From the NCBI GenBank assembly GCA_029204225.1, contig CM055097.1, positions 15,187,484-15,251,483 of the forward strand: a stretch of DNA of 64,000 bases, written 5' to 3'. How positions within the stretch are numbered: the stretch's first letter is position 1; each line of letters opens with the position of its first letter. Source of the DNA: Diphasiastrum complanatum. Lineage: Eukaryota; Streptophyta; Lycopodiopsida; Lycopodiales; Lycopodiaceae. This document shows, piece after piece, positions 54,185 through 64,000 of the stretch. The notes under the pieces are model-generated. The model searched no databases and was not told the DNA's origin. It worked only from the letters and a program-made list of their open reading frames with translations. The position numbers and the translations under genes are program-made.

Positions 54185-55188
54185 GCTTCTGATCCTACTG
54201 CCCACTCACTCAAGCTTCCGCTCACATTATCACTCCGACATTGTATCAAAGCCTCTGTTTTGATCAGAGCTCCTCTAATCCGATATCAATCACTCATCTT
54301 TGATAAACCATCAATTTTCAACAGGTGGTGCAACCCCAATGAGCTTATGGGAGAGGGCTTTGACACCAATTTATACTTGAGAGTGTGGGATAAGTCAACA
54401 AAAGAGATGAAGATTTTGAATGAGATGTTCCATCACCAATTCCTAGAGTATGCAGATCCCTTATTCATAGATAACAATATTGGCAAGAAAATCATAAGCA
54501 CCACGAGGAAATTTGCCTCTAGGACATAGAGCATTCAATCTCATGAGTGTCACCATGACCACTCAACATCATGAGTCTTTTCCATTTGTCTCAGTTGTTA
54601 ATCTCATGAGTCACACCATGAGATGCCTTTGACTAGTTAAAAAAAGAAAATAAGGGTCATAGCTCACCTTCAGTCTTACCATACGCTAGTCATCAAGAGT
54701 ATGCTCAACCACAAGTTATCCCCATCTCGACCCTACCCTTGAATTAGATGTGGTAGCTAACATAGTCACATCTAGTTGCCACGCATGGCAATTAACAAAG
54801 CTAGTATTGTTGAACCAACTTTCAATAGTTTGGAAGGCAAAAAATTCAAATTTGCGTCATTCTCAATCAAATAGAAACTGTACCTACAACATCCACATAT
54901 TATCATAACATCAATGAACACATAGTTGTATGTAGATCCTTGCTACTATGATGCTACCATTGTTATTGGCTCAAATATTAACCACAACAATTACACAACC
55001 AACTATGGTTGTTCCTTATTCTTGCTACTATGATGTTACCATTGGTATTGGCTCACCTATTAGCCCCAACAATTACACAACTAGCTATGTGTTACGTCCA
55101 TGTCCAGTATGTGGGATTCAGAGTAACTCTTAACATGGATAGCCAGTCACTCCAGTGTATATGGTTATTGGTTATGCCTCGTCATTCC
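54185..55188. other. Unassigned stretch with an open frame and a tandem repeat
   Basis: An open frame continues from LTR sequence to 54,529. Its last 75 or so residues (NRWCNPNELMGEGFDTNLYL...) match nothing recognised. CTCATGAG palindromes recur at 54,540-54,625. A unit of about 80 bases starting TGCTACTATGATG is duplicated at 54,941 and 55,023. No gene is claimed. Confidence 0.4.
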
Positions 55189-56033
55189 TGTGGAAAAAGT
55201 ACAAAAAGGACCAAGAGTGGATCCTAATCTGATCCTCAAGAGGGATTGGTTGTCAGATTACTTGATCTATCAATCTACTTCAGATTAAGATCAATCTAGA
55301 TCAATTCTAGACACAAAATCCTAACAAGAACAATAATTAATTGAAGGTAAGTGTACTTTATGGTTTCACACATGTGAAACACTGTCTGAGTATGGACTCC
55401 AACCTGAAAATCAAGTACACATTGATAGAACCTCAAAACAATCAAAACAAATGTAGACAAATGGAGAGAATCACTCAAAATTGCTTCCAAAACCAAGATT
55501 GGTGTCTCACTCTGATTATGGCCAAATGTGGCTCTATATATACAATAAGTGGGAGCTCATGGTACTGATCATCCCTCTGATCCCACATGTGTGAAGGTGC
55601 TTTGTCATATGATGATTCATCATGCAAAACTGACACTTGGACAAAACCTTCTATTTTGAGCACTTTTGGTCCATTTTCCTTCTATATGGAGATCTACTTG
55701 GAAATCTTCTAGATGTCCAAATTCGTCTACTTCAGCTTATTCCACACGTGTGATTTGTCCTCTACACATGGGATGTGACACCTAACCAAAATATTTGGCT
55801 CATGCAATCAATAGATTGATGCCATGTGTCATATAATCTAGAAAACTAGTTTTTGGCCTTTTTAGCCACTAGAACTTGAATTAAATCATATGTACAACCT
55901 ATATGATTATGGTACATGACAAGTACACTATTTTCACACATGGGAACAGGCTCCACCCATGTGTAATCATCCTATATACATGATTTTTGGCCTCTACCAA
56001 GCTTATTTTTGCATTTTTCACACTCCTCAAAAA
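55189..56033 (-). repeat. N-element 3' LTR and polypurine tract
   Basis: Plus-strand edges are TGTGGAAAAAG and GCATTTTTCA, giving an 832-bp LTR. In element sense a purine-rich TTTTTGAGGAGTG (56,021-56,033) precedes it. The outer part of the LTR (about 55,953-56,020) is missing from the other copy. Confidence 0.8.
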
Positions 56034-56129
56034 TCTAGCTTGGTAAATCTAGCTTGAAGGAAAACATGATGATCTTGAACTTGACTCCATGGGTTGAATT
56101 GGTCTTTGCTGGTCCAAAAGGTGTGAAGA

Positions 56130-57149
56130 TCAGCCAATGAGCTTGAAGTTGATCTGAAATCGCCATATCCATGATAGTGCTTCTTTGATGTTGACATCTT
56201 TGATGAGCTTGAGAGCTTTGTACCATCCTAGCACCTCCAAAATTGATTCCTTCCAATTTTCATGTGGATGCTTGACCTTGAGGCTTGCTCCTTCTTCATG
56301 TGCATGATCCTTTATGAAAAAATAAAGATTTCTTCTTGATTTATTAGGATCACAAAGATCTACCATCATGTTACCACGATCTAGAGAATTAGACTCATCC
56401 AAATTGGCAAGAATATGCATGCTATAATAACAAAGTGTTTGCATCATATCTTCATGCTTGTTTACCATGCTAATCTCAGATCCAATGAGGCTAAATACTT
56501 AATTATGGAGATAAGTGTCTTTATAAGATGATTCACTTACTCTCGTAAAGAGTTTACAATTTGCCTCAATACAAATTTTCAAACTATGAGTGAACAAATC
56601 ACTTTTGCTCTTGCATGACTCAAGAGCATACATTTGATGAAATAACCATTTGCTTTCTAATTGATTTAAAATCAATTTCAACCTTTTAAGAACATCATCT
56701 ATGTTCTCAAGAGAGACTTCATACTCAACTAGTATGGCTTTACTCCAATTTTGAGATGCAATGATTGATTTATCAAATGACATAAGAGAAGTAAGTATGA
56801 GATGTATACCACATGAGATATGCTCCTCTTTCCCTTGAAATGTGAGCCACATGGACTCAACCATATCTCTTGAGTTTCTTTTTGGAATCACAATTTGAGA
56901 AGGTCTCTCCTCCTCAATCCTTGGCACACTTGAACCTTGAGAAGGATTCTCCTCCTCAATCCTTGGCACATTTGAACCTTGAGATGACTCCTTAAGATTC
57001 TCTTCATGGTGCTCCTTTTTTATGGAAAGACGAGACCTCCATGTCTCATAATGATCACAACAAGTATGACCATTCAATATGCACTTCCTATGATTATCAA
57101 GATTACTTATGCTAGAAGCATAAGTCCAAAAACCACCACAACTTGGCAT
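56130..57149 (-). pseudogene. N-element reading frame of unknown function
   Basis: A frame from the ATG at 57,149 gives 216 codons, a stop at 56,499, and then continues in the same frame for 112 codons from an ATG at 56,468, so a single stop may split a protein of about 340 residues. It contains two copies of a PSQGSSVPRIEEE-type repeat near residues 55-85, a segment rich in I, L and K (IDDVLKRLKLILNQLESKW), and a charged C-terminus. No known domain is recognised. Gag-like proteins of other non-autonomous elements are one possibility, but no zinc knuckle is seen. Confidence 0.5.
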
Positions 57150-57975
57150 GATTTTTCAATAACAACACATAATGAGCTTCTAGATCTTGCCCTCTCCAAA
57201 GGAAGGAACTCTTAGAAAATTGGATCTCTCTCTACACATTTGTCATAGACACCTTAATGACTCTTTTCAAACCTTACAATCACTCAAACAAATTGAGTAG
57301 GGTTGAACAATGTGACTTGGATCTCAATCTCTTTTCTAGAACTCTCAATTTAAGCCAATCTATGTCAAATTCTACAAAAGATTTGCATAGATGCTCTATA
57401 TGCACTAGAAACTCTCAAAGGTTTCACTTGGAGGATAGATCCAAGGATGTTTTCTAGCAAATTGATGCTTCTAAACTTGACCCTATCACTCTTGAACAAA
57501 TCTAGAGTGATGGTACAATGGATTTCAACCTCTCACCTTGCATATCACTTCTTAATCTTTGATTTTTAGCAAAATCTCTCTCAACTTCAACATGCACTCA
57601 AAGAATCAGAGATAATAAATTAATGCACCTAATTCAAGCTTCAAATTTAATTTCTTGGCTGATCCAATCCAAAAACTAATCAAGGGATTAGATTTTCTAT
57701 AGAAAATGCTTGATTTTGCACCAAAAATCACTCAAATTGGGTATGTGAGTCAAATTCTACAAATTTTTTTAAATTTCTCAGTCAAAACCGGAGCTGTACG
57801 GCCTCACACGCATGAAAAGGGTTCCTACAGCCCACAACAAGATCTGGACCAAAAATTTTGAGGATAGCTATCAAATCCAACTCGCTACACAAAATTTGAC
57901 TAGTTTCCAAAAAACTGCTAATTTTGGCTTTGATTTGGATTAACCCTCTCAATTTCAACAAAACCTCTTGTACTA
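57150..57975 (-). other. N-element leader
   Basis: Non-coding sequence between the primer-binding site and the reading frame. It resembles the leader at the start of the window (for example CTCTTGTACT.GGCTCTGATACCA), linking the two N copies. Confidence 0.6.
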
Positions 57976-58753
57976 GGCTCTGATACCATGTGGAAAAAGT
58001 ACAAAAAGGACCAAGAGTGGATCCTAATCTGATCCTCAAGAGGGATTGGTTGTCAGATTACTTGATCTATCAATCTACTTCAGATTAAGATCAATCTAGA
58101 TCAATTCTAGACACAAAATCCTAACAAGAACAATAATTAATTGAAGGTAAGTGTACTTTATGGTTTCACACATGTGAAACACTGTCTGAGTATGGACTCC
58201 AACCTGAAAATCAAGTACACATTGATAGAACCTCAAAACAATCAAAACAAATGTAGACAAATGGAGAGAATCACTCAAAATTGCTTCCAAAACCAAGATT
58301 GGTGTCTCATTCTGATTATGGCCAAATGTGGCTCTATATATACAATAAGTGGGAGCTCATGGTACTGATCATCCCTCTGATCCCACATGTGTGAAGGTGC
58401 TTTGTCATATGATGATTCATCATGCAAAACTGACACTTGGACAAAACCTTCTATTTTGAGCACTTTTGGTCCATTTTCCTTCTATATGGAGATCTACTTG
58501 GAAATCTTCTAGAAGTCCAAATTCGCCTACTTCAGCTTATTCCGCACGTGTGAGCTGTCCTCTACACATGGGATGTGACACCTAACCAAAATATTTGGCT
58601 CATGCAATCAATAGATTGATGCCATGTGTCATATAATCTAGAAAACTAGTTTTTGGCCTTTTTAGCCACTAGAACTTGAATTAAATCATATGTACAACCT
58701 ATATGATTATGGTACATGACAAGTACACTTTTTTTCACACATGGGAACAGGCT
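57976..58753 (-). repeat. N-element primer-binding site and truncated 5' LTR
   Basis: TGGTATCAGAGCC on the minus strand, then the LTR from 57,989. Identity with the left LTR holds to GGGAACAGGCT at 58,753 and stops at the first base of C4 LTR sequence. The LTR has therefore lost its outer 70 bases or so, by deletion across the N/C4 boundary. Confidence 0.85.
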
Positions 58754-60347
58754 AGCCCACAATTGTCTCCTTGGTGAATAACTATTTGTATTTCATGATT
58801 CTTCCTGCACGTTTATTGATCGTTGATCTAGGGTCAAGTAAAACCAACGTTCGTTCTACGTTTGCTCATCTAATACCTGCAGGAATCACAACTTAGACAG
58901 CCAAATTATTTGAGGAACGTCTACAACATGATTCCGGCTGATCTCCAACAAAGGGTAACCAATCTTGTCATAATTTCCAGTTCACATGTTAAGTTCAATT
59001 ACTTGAAGTCATTAAAGACTTGGCCATCTTCAAGGACTTCCAAGAACTAGCATTTAGAACAAGTCTACAGATCTACATTACTTTTCAACAGTCTATAGAG
59101 ATACACTAAGTGTCGTTACAGTATGCAAAAATACTCTAAGTGTCGCTACAGTCATGAACTATCTTTTTCACAGTGTCGACTGTTCCAGAAAAATGATAGT
59201 GTCAACTTTTTTCCAAAAGGCGACACTTCACAGCATAGTTCACAATTTCAAGTTTTTGTGACAATGTCTGTTTTTTCGCTTTTTTTCGAAAAGCGACAGT
59301 GTCGGCTTTTTCTCAAAAAGCAACACTTTAGCCTAGTTCACAAATTCAACTTTTTGCGACAATGTCGGCTTTTTCGCATTTTTCCAAACAAAGCGTCACT
59401 TGACTTAAACTTCTTCCTTTCAACTATTTTGAAGGAGTTAACTTGTTTTAAGGGCACCGTCAGCTTTTTAAAGGATAATGTCGCCTTTTTAAGGGCACTA
59501 TCGGCTTTTTCGCAAATTCGTGAAGAGAGAGAAAAAGCGACAGTCCTCTATTTTCAACGAGGAGCGTTCCAAGCACTTTCCATGAAATGCAAAGTGAGAG
59601 AATTTGTAGCGTCCTTGTCCGCATCAACATTCCCTACGGGTTGACTATGTATAGTTGTCATCTCAAGCCAATGCTTCCAAGTACAACGACTTGTCTAATT
59701 AGAGGACAAATATTTAGTGTAATTAATACATGGATGCGATCTATAAATGGATCATCTAGACACGCTCTACGTGATGCTCTGTCCATGAGACAAATGATTT
59801 TGAGCCTCCCAGTTACGTCGTCATTTTGGTTGTAATTGCTATTTTATTGTGCTTCAGTGTAATATAGCACTAGCACGTTTTTCTATCTGTGTATAACATA
59901 GATAAATGCTTGTTGTGATTGAATGCACTTTATCGCTGTTTGATCGCGCTTGTTTACTCACTTTGATCAGAACATGGACGTCTACGACTCCTTCGCTTAT
60001 GATCAGATGATGGTTGTCTTTGACGCTTGAGGAATTCGCAATATCATATTGCTCTTCCATCCATTTCAGAACTAAACTTCATATTGAATCTGATTTCTAG
60101 TAGTACCACACACAAACCATTTCTAATCTTTTTGGTGGACTGTACTCTCGTTTTTGTGAGTATGAACTAATTTTTAAGATCCTGTTGGGCAACTAGAACA
60201 CTTAAAAGCTGTGATTATACTTAGCATAAGCTTTCTATTAGACTGTTTTTGCATCTAGCAGCTGATTGTTATATTTTGCGGAGAGCTGTTCCGCAATATT
60301 CCTGCTCTCTTCTCCGTTCACATTCTTCCATCTCCCTTGCTCCATCA
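58754..60347 (+). repeat. C4 5' LTR
   Basis: About 1.6 kb, long for a copia LTR. It starts inside the LTR at AGCCCACAATTG and ends ..TCCATCA. Between 59,140 and 59,540 it carries repeated foldbacks of the form AGTGTCGGCTTTTT...AAAAAGCGACACTT. A CTATAAATGG TATA box lies at 59,741. The end abuts the primer-binding site. Confidence 0.88.
59741..59750 (+). promoter_or_regulatory. C4 LTR TATA box
   Basis: CTATAAATGG sits about 600 bases before the LTR end. The equivalent word is found in the C3 LTR (near 42,585, minus), supporting use as the element's promoter. Confidence 0.5.
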
Positions 60348-60350
60348 GAT

Positions 60351-60363
60351 TGGATATCAGAGC
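60351..60363 (+). other. C4 primer-binding site with one extra base
   Basis: TGGATATCAGAGC is the initiator-Met primer sequence TGGTATCAGAGC with an inserted A after TGG. It would interrupt the primer helix and probably lowers priming. Confidence 0.75.
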
Positions 60364-60416
60364 GTAGCTCAAATAAACCGAGAGATTAAGTTTGTTCCAT
60401 TTGTATTACTGTTAGC

Positions 60417-61240
60417 ATGTCTCATATAGGTAACTCTTCGTCATCATCCAACGAGGCTAGAATCATTGACAAGTTTAATGGTTCTAACTTCTACATCTGG
60501 AAGTTAAAACTCCAGATGATGTTGATTGATAGAGATCTTTGGGATGTAGTAGAAGGTGCTGACCTGAAACCAGAAGATGGTGATCAAGCAAAGGCATGGA
60601 AGATCAAAGATCAGAAAGCCTTAGCATGTATCACACTCAATCTGGCCAACTCCCAAATATCCCACGTTACCACATACAAAACCTCTAAGGATGAATTAGA
60701 TTTAATATCAAATCTGTATGAGACTCATGATGTAACCACTTGATTCTACTACCATCACTTCTCACATCAACAGCTTCAATTCTTTAATGGATCAGTTATC
60801 AGCTGTAGGATGTGCCATTCAGGATGACAATGTTGTTATGACCTTGCTTTCTTCTCTTCCAAAGTCGTATGAACACATTGTGGTGATGATCTCCACACAA
60901 CCCGACCTCACTCTTCAAAAGGTGATAGGTCATCTTTTTCAAGAAGAAATGCGGAAAAGTGACTAGTGTCCTGTCCATCAAAGACAAATTCATGGCCCTG
61001 TACACCATGAAAAAAGACTATTCCAAGGGCAAGAATGAAGTGCAGCAGGAACAACAGAAGCCTCACACTCAAGGTGAGCATGGTGGATCACGCAAGAAGC
61101 TTTTCTGCAAATATTGCAAGAGAGCCAATCATGACATCAAGGACTATCGCATCCGCATCTACAATGAGGAAAAGAAGCAACAATAGCAACAGCCAGACTC
61201 CTCCAACGCGAGGGAATTCAAGGAACAAGATACACACTTG
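60417..61240 (+). pseudogene. C4 gag (broken)
   Basis: Starts MSHIGNSSSSSNEARII, then the copia gag signature FNGSNFYIWKLKLQMMLIDR and DLWDVVEG. A frameshift at about 60,741 moves the rest (TSHINSFNSLMDQLSAVG, LSSLPKSYEHIVVMI) to another frame, and there is another near 60,960. The zinc knuckle reads CKYCKRANHDIKDYR: the last ligand cysteine is tyrosine. gag forms the particle in which reverse transcription occurs. Confidence 0.88.
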
Positions 61241-61257
61241 TTAATGGCTTACAACAG

Positions 61258-61510
61258 TAGCAACAAAGACTGTGATAGCTGGTACCTGGACATTGGCACT
61301 ATCCAACACATGACCTCTCGCAAGGAATGGTTTATCAAGTATGAAGCTTATAGTAGAGATCAATTCATCTACCTCAAAGATTCAAGCACCATACGCGTTG
61401 AAGGCCAAGGGACGGTTAAGATCACATCCAACAACGATCTATCTAATTGTGTTTACAACATCCTTCACGTTCCTCAACTATTAAGAACCTATTATCAGTC
61501 TCTTAGATAA
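61258..61510 (+). pseudogene. C4 protease (active site altered)
   Basis: WYLDIGTIQHMTSRKEWF corresponds to the WYLDSGAS.HM motif of copia proteases; the serine of DSG is isoleucine. STIRVEGQGTVKI and NILHVPQL follow as in relatives. The frame closes at 61,508. Confidence 0.85.
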
Positions 61511-62084
61511 CTGATGAGGGCTACACTGTTACTTTCTCATCTGAGTAGTGTACAATATTCGAGGAAGATATTACACTGACTACATGCACTAGAGTCGGAA
61601 ATCTTTACATACTCTCTAATTCAGTCGTATTAGCTAGTATCTCTAATGAAAATGTAAACAATAATGCTATTCTGTGGCATAGTCGATTTGTACACGCGAA
61701 TACAAGATCACTTTCCCAAATGCATTGCAATAATTTAGTTGATGGATTACATTTCCCTTCCATGCTAAATCAATCACATCTACCTGCAAAGTTCTGGGTA
61801 GAACCTACTGCCACAGCCTATTACGTACAAAACAGATCCAGCACCAAAGCTGTCAACAACAAAACTCCTTATGAAGTTTGGCATGGACACAAGCCTAGTG
61901 TCAGCCATTTGAAAATCTTTGGTTGTATATGTTTTGTTCACATTCCTACACAGCTTAGGAAGAAGCTGGATCATAGAACAAAAAAAAGTATTTTCATTGG
62001 CTATCCTGATGAACATAAAGCTTACAAAGTTTATGATCCATCCACCAATGTAGTATTTGTCTCTAGAGCGAGTACAACTCACTT
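61511..62084 (+). pseudogene. C4 integrase remnant
   Basis: The GAG-pre-integrase part (LWHSRFVHANTRSL; the usual GH is VH) runs to LHFPSM and is then joined directly to LNQSHLPAKFWVEPTATAYY, removing the whole catalytic core (DDE). The tail GHKPSVSHLKIFGC, IGYPDEHKAYKVYDPST and VVFVSR remains, and a second deletion joins it to RT. Confidence 0.85.
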
Positions 62085-63271
62085 TTGACAAATCGGACTT
62101 GGACACTGGTCGACTTCCTCAATCACAAGAGAGTTATTGACAACAAGTGGATATTCAAGAAGAAGATAAACTCTGATGGCTCCATTGCTAAATGGAAAGC
62201 ATGGCTGGTGGCTAAAGGATTCACTCAAGTCCAAGGAGTGCATTATCAAGAAATTTTTAGTCTTGTCGTCAAGGTGTAGTCAATTAGGACTCTAATTGCG
62301 TTAGTAGTCACAGAAGACTTCAAAATGCACCAAATGGATGTCAAGACAACATTTCTCAACAACAATGTCAAAGAGGAGCTGTACACCTTCCAACCGAAAG
62401 GATTCAAAGTCAAAGGCCGTGTGCAAGCTACACAAAGCAATCTACGGTCTGAAACGGGCCGCAAGAGCATGGTTCGATAGAATCAACTCCTATCTCATTC
62501 AATGGGGATTTGCAAACAATTCAGTTGACAGTAATGTTTATTCGAAGCATATAGGCACCAATTTAAATCACATAGCTCTTTACGTAGATGATGCGTTTAT
62601 CCTGTCTAATGATACTTCTCTTCTACACACTACTAAGAGTGATTTGTCGAAAGAATTTGACATGACTGATTTAGGAGCTGTCCATTCTTTGCTAGGAATT
62701 CACATTATTAGAAATAGACCTCAGAAGAAGATCTATTTTAGCCAGCAGACATATCTAAAAGGCATTCTGGAAAAATTTCATATTTCTGATTGCAAACCAA
62801 TTGATACTCCAATGGATCCAAGTATAGTATTGACTAAACCTACTTGTGCTAATTCTGATAGTGAAGTACTCGACATAGCGAAGTACCATTATCATTCACT
62901 AATAGGATCTTTGATGTATGCAATGTTGTGTATTAGACCAAATTTAGCATATACTGTTAGCACGTTAAGTCAAGTCATGTCTAATCCCAGGATCTCTCAT
63001 TGGAAAACATTAAAGAGAGTGATGAGATATATTCAGGGAAGTTTAGATCACATTTTATGTTATGATGGAAATACTATCGACCCACTCATCCTGTGAGACT
63101 ACTCCGACTCAGATTGGGGATGAACAGTCTCTACTAGAAAATCTACCTCTGGGTTTTGTTTCCACAACAGAAATTGCCACAAACATCTTCACCAAAGCGC
63201 TTCCCAGGATCAAGCATCAGAAGATTTTCAACATGCTGAACCTGACGAAGATACCAAGGCACCAACCGTGA
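62085..63271 (+). pseudogene. C4 reverse transcriptase and RNase H remnant
   Basis: RT runs from TLVDFLNHKRVIDNKWIFKK through KGFTQVQGVHYQEIF and, after a stop at about 62,277, from 62,338 open for 252 codons: AIYGLKRAARAWFDRI, ALYVDDAFIL with the intact catalytic YVDD, DMTDLGAVHSLLGI and SLIGSLMYAML. RNase H is cut: LPLGFVS joins straight to TTEIATNIFTKALPRIKHQK, deleting most of the domain. Confidence 0.88.
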
Positions 63272-64000
63272 CCTTAAGGGGCACTGTTGGAAATTAAGCC
63301 CACAATTGTCTCCTTGGTGAATAACTATTTCTATTTCACGATTCTTCCTGCAAATTTATTGATCGTTGATCTAGGGTCAAGTAAAACCAACTTTCGTAGT
63401 ACGTTTGCTCATCTAATACCGCAGGAATCACAACTTAGACAGCCAAATTGTTTGAAGAACGTCTACAACAGGCTTTCGGCTGATCTCTAGCAAAGGGTAA
63501 CCAATCCTGTCATAATTTCAAGTTCACATGTTAAGTTCAATTTCTTGAAGTCATTGAAGACTTGGCCATCTTCAAGGACTTCCAAGAACTAGCATTTTGA
63601 ACAAGTTTGCAGATTTACATTACTTTTCAACAGTCTGCAGAAATACTCTAAGTGTCGCTACAGTCTGCAGAAATACTCTAAGTGTCGCTACATTCATGAA
63701 CTATCTTTTTCACAGTGTCGACTTTTTCCGAAAAGCGACAATGTTGACTTTTTCCAAAAAGGCAACACTTCAGCATAGTTCACAATTTCAAGTTTTTGCG
63801 ATAGTGTTGGCTTTTTCGCTTTTTCCCGAAAAGCGAGAGTGTGGCTTTTTTTTCAAAAAGCGACACTTCAGCCTAGTTCACAAATTCAACTTTTTGCGAT
63901 AGTGTCAGCTTTTTCGCATTTTCTTGAAAAAGTGGCACTTGACTTAAGCTTATTCCTTTCAACTATTTTGAAGGAGTTAACTTGTTTTAAGGGCACTTTC
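63272..64000 (+). repeat. C4 polypurine tract and 3' LTR (runs off window)
   Basis: CTTAAGGGGCAC precedes TGTTGGAAATTAAGCCC at 63,285. The LTR then follows the 5' copy, including the GCGACA/TGTCGC foldbacks near 63,700-63,930. Small differences from the 5' LTR (for instance a second copy of GTCTGCAGAAATACTCTAAG at 63,630-63,690) show some time since insertion. Confidence 0.88.

Larger units (their letters stand above)
55189..58753 (-). mobile_element. Non-autonomous LTR retrotransposon, family N
   Basis: Two LTRs start exactly 2,800 bases apart (55,189 and 57,989) and share at least 760 aligned bases with only a handful of differences, so the insertion is recent. An initiator-Met primer-binding site (57,976-57,988, minus) and a purine-rich tract before the left LTR fix the orientation. 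The interior is about 1.96 kb and codes for no gag, protease, RT or integrase, only one unrecognised frame. The right LTR is truncated where C4 begins, so no target duplication can be read. Confidence 0.88.
58754..64000 (+). mobile_element. C-family copia retrotransposon C4 (both LTRs, internal deletions)
   Basis: 5' LTR 58,754-60,347, primer-binding site, gag, protease, parts of integrase, RT, an RNase H remnant, polypurine tract and a 3' LTR from 63,285 that runs past the window. The interior is about 2.9 kb instead of the usual 4-4.5 kb of a full copia, owing to deletions in integrase and RNase H. The first 12 bases of the 5' LTR are missing at the junction with the N element. Confidence 0.9.

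Noticed and set aside
54540-54625. Short palindromic repeats as a CRISPR-like array
   Set aside because: Only a few CTCATGAG words with irregular spacing, in a plant nuclear sequence; no array structure.

Overview
The window comes from a land-plant nuclear genome. It holds one spliced eukaryotic gene whose best match is a plant Derlin-2-class protein, with GT-AG introns. Nearly everything else is plant-type Ty1/copia and Ty3/gypsy LTR retrotransposon sequence, several copies primed by initiator-Met tRNA. The sequence does not settle the lineage. The Derlin differs from the angiosperm consensus at many otherwise conserved positions and has a 4.4 kb first intron, so a fern, another non-flowering plant or a divergent angiosperm are all possible. 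There is no rRNA, tRNA, CRISPR array or bacterial operon.

Layout. 1-4.8 kb: the 5' end of a non-autonomous LTR element on the minus strand (family N), a foldback repeat, a CACTA-like end and a (GA)70 tract. 4.8-11.6 kb: a decayed gypsy element (G1, plus strand) with protease, reverse transcriptase, RNase H, integrase, and an extra reading frame (aORF) after integrase. 11.6-14.4 kb: an F-family LTR plus internal sequence containing a fragment of a gypsy aORF. 14.4-17.7 kb: a decayed copia (C1). 18.4-19.7 kb: a gypsy integrase tail and LTR start (G4). 20.05-25.89 kb: the intact six-exon Derlin gene, minus strand, whose first intron carries elements built from ACGGTTC/GAACCGT palindromes. 26.8-29.0 kb: an F fragment, a copia RT fragment (C2) and a candidate LTR. 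29.55-39.95 kb: two closely related gypsy copies (G2, G3, minus strand), head to tail with no LTR between them. G2 contains a 1,411-bp inversion, and both carry the aORF. 40.2-41.5 kb: a gypsy gag/RT fragment (G5) fused to a copia 3' end.

42.1-64 kb is dominated by one copia family (C) with LTRs of about 1.6 kb. C3 lies on the minus strand. Its 3' region is interrupted by a full-length F element (TSD GTTGG) and its LTR by a 1,165-bp solo LTR (TSD CAAAT). C5 (plus strand) is a truncated copy, and C4 (plus strand) has both LTRs and runs off the window. Between C5 and C4 sits a 3.6 kb N-family element with near-identical LTRs and one unrecognised reading frame.

The Derlin is the only gene expected to serve the cell, in ER-associated protein degradation. 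The retrotransposon genes all carry disabling changes, except the integrase of G3, which is open over 440 codons with its catalytic residues intact. The most unusual features are the aORF, which is conserved between diverged gypsy families, has a candidate promoter of its own and has also turned up inside an F element; family N; the precise internal inversion in G2; the palindromic intron elements; and GGCGAAGG-type inverted motifs shared by the non-coding parts of several unrelated LTR families.
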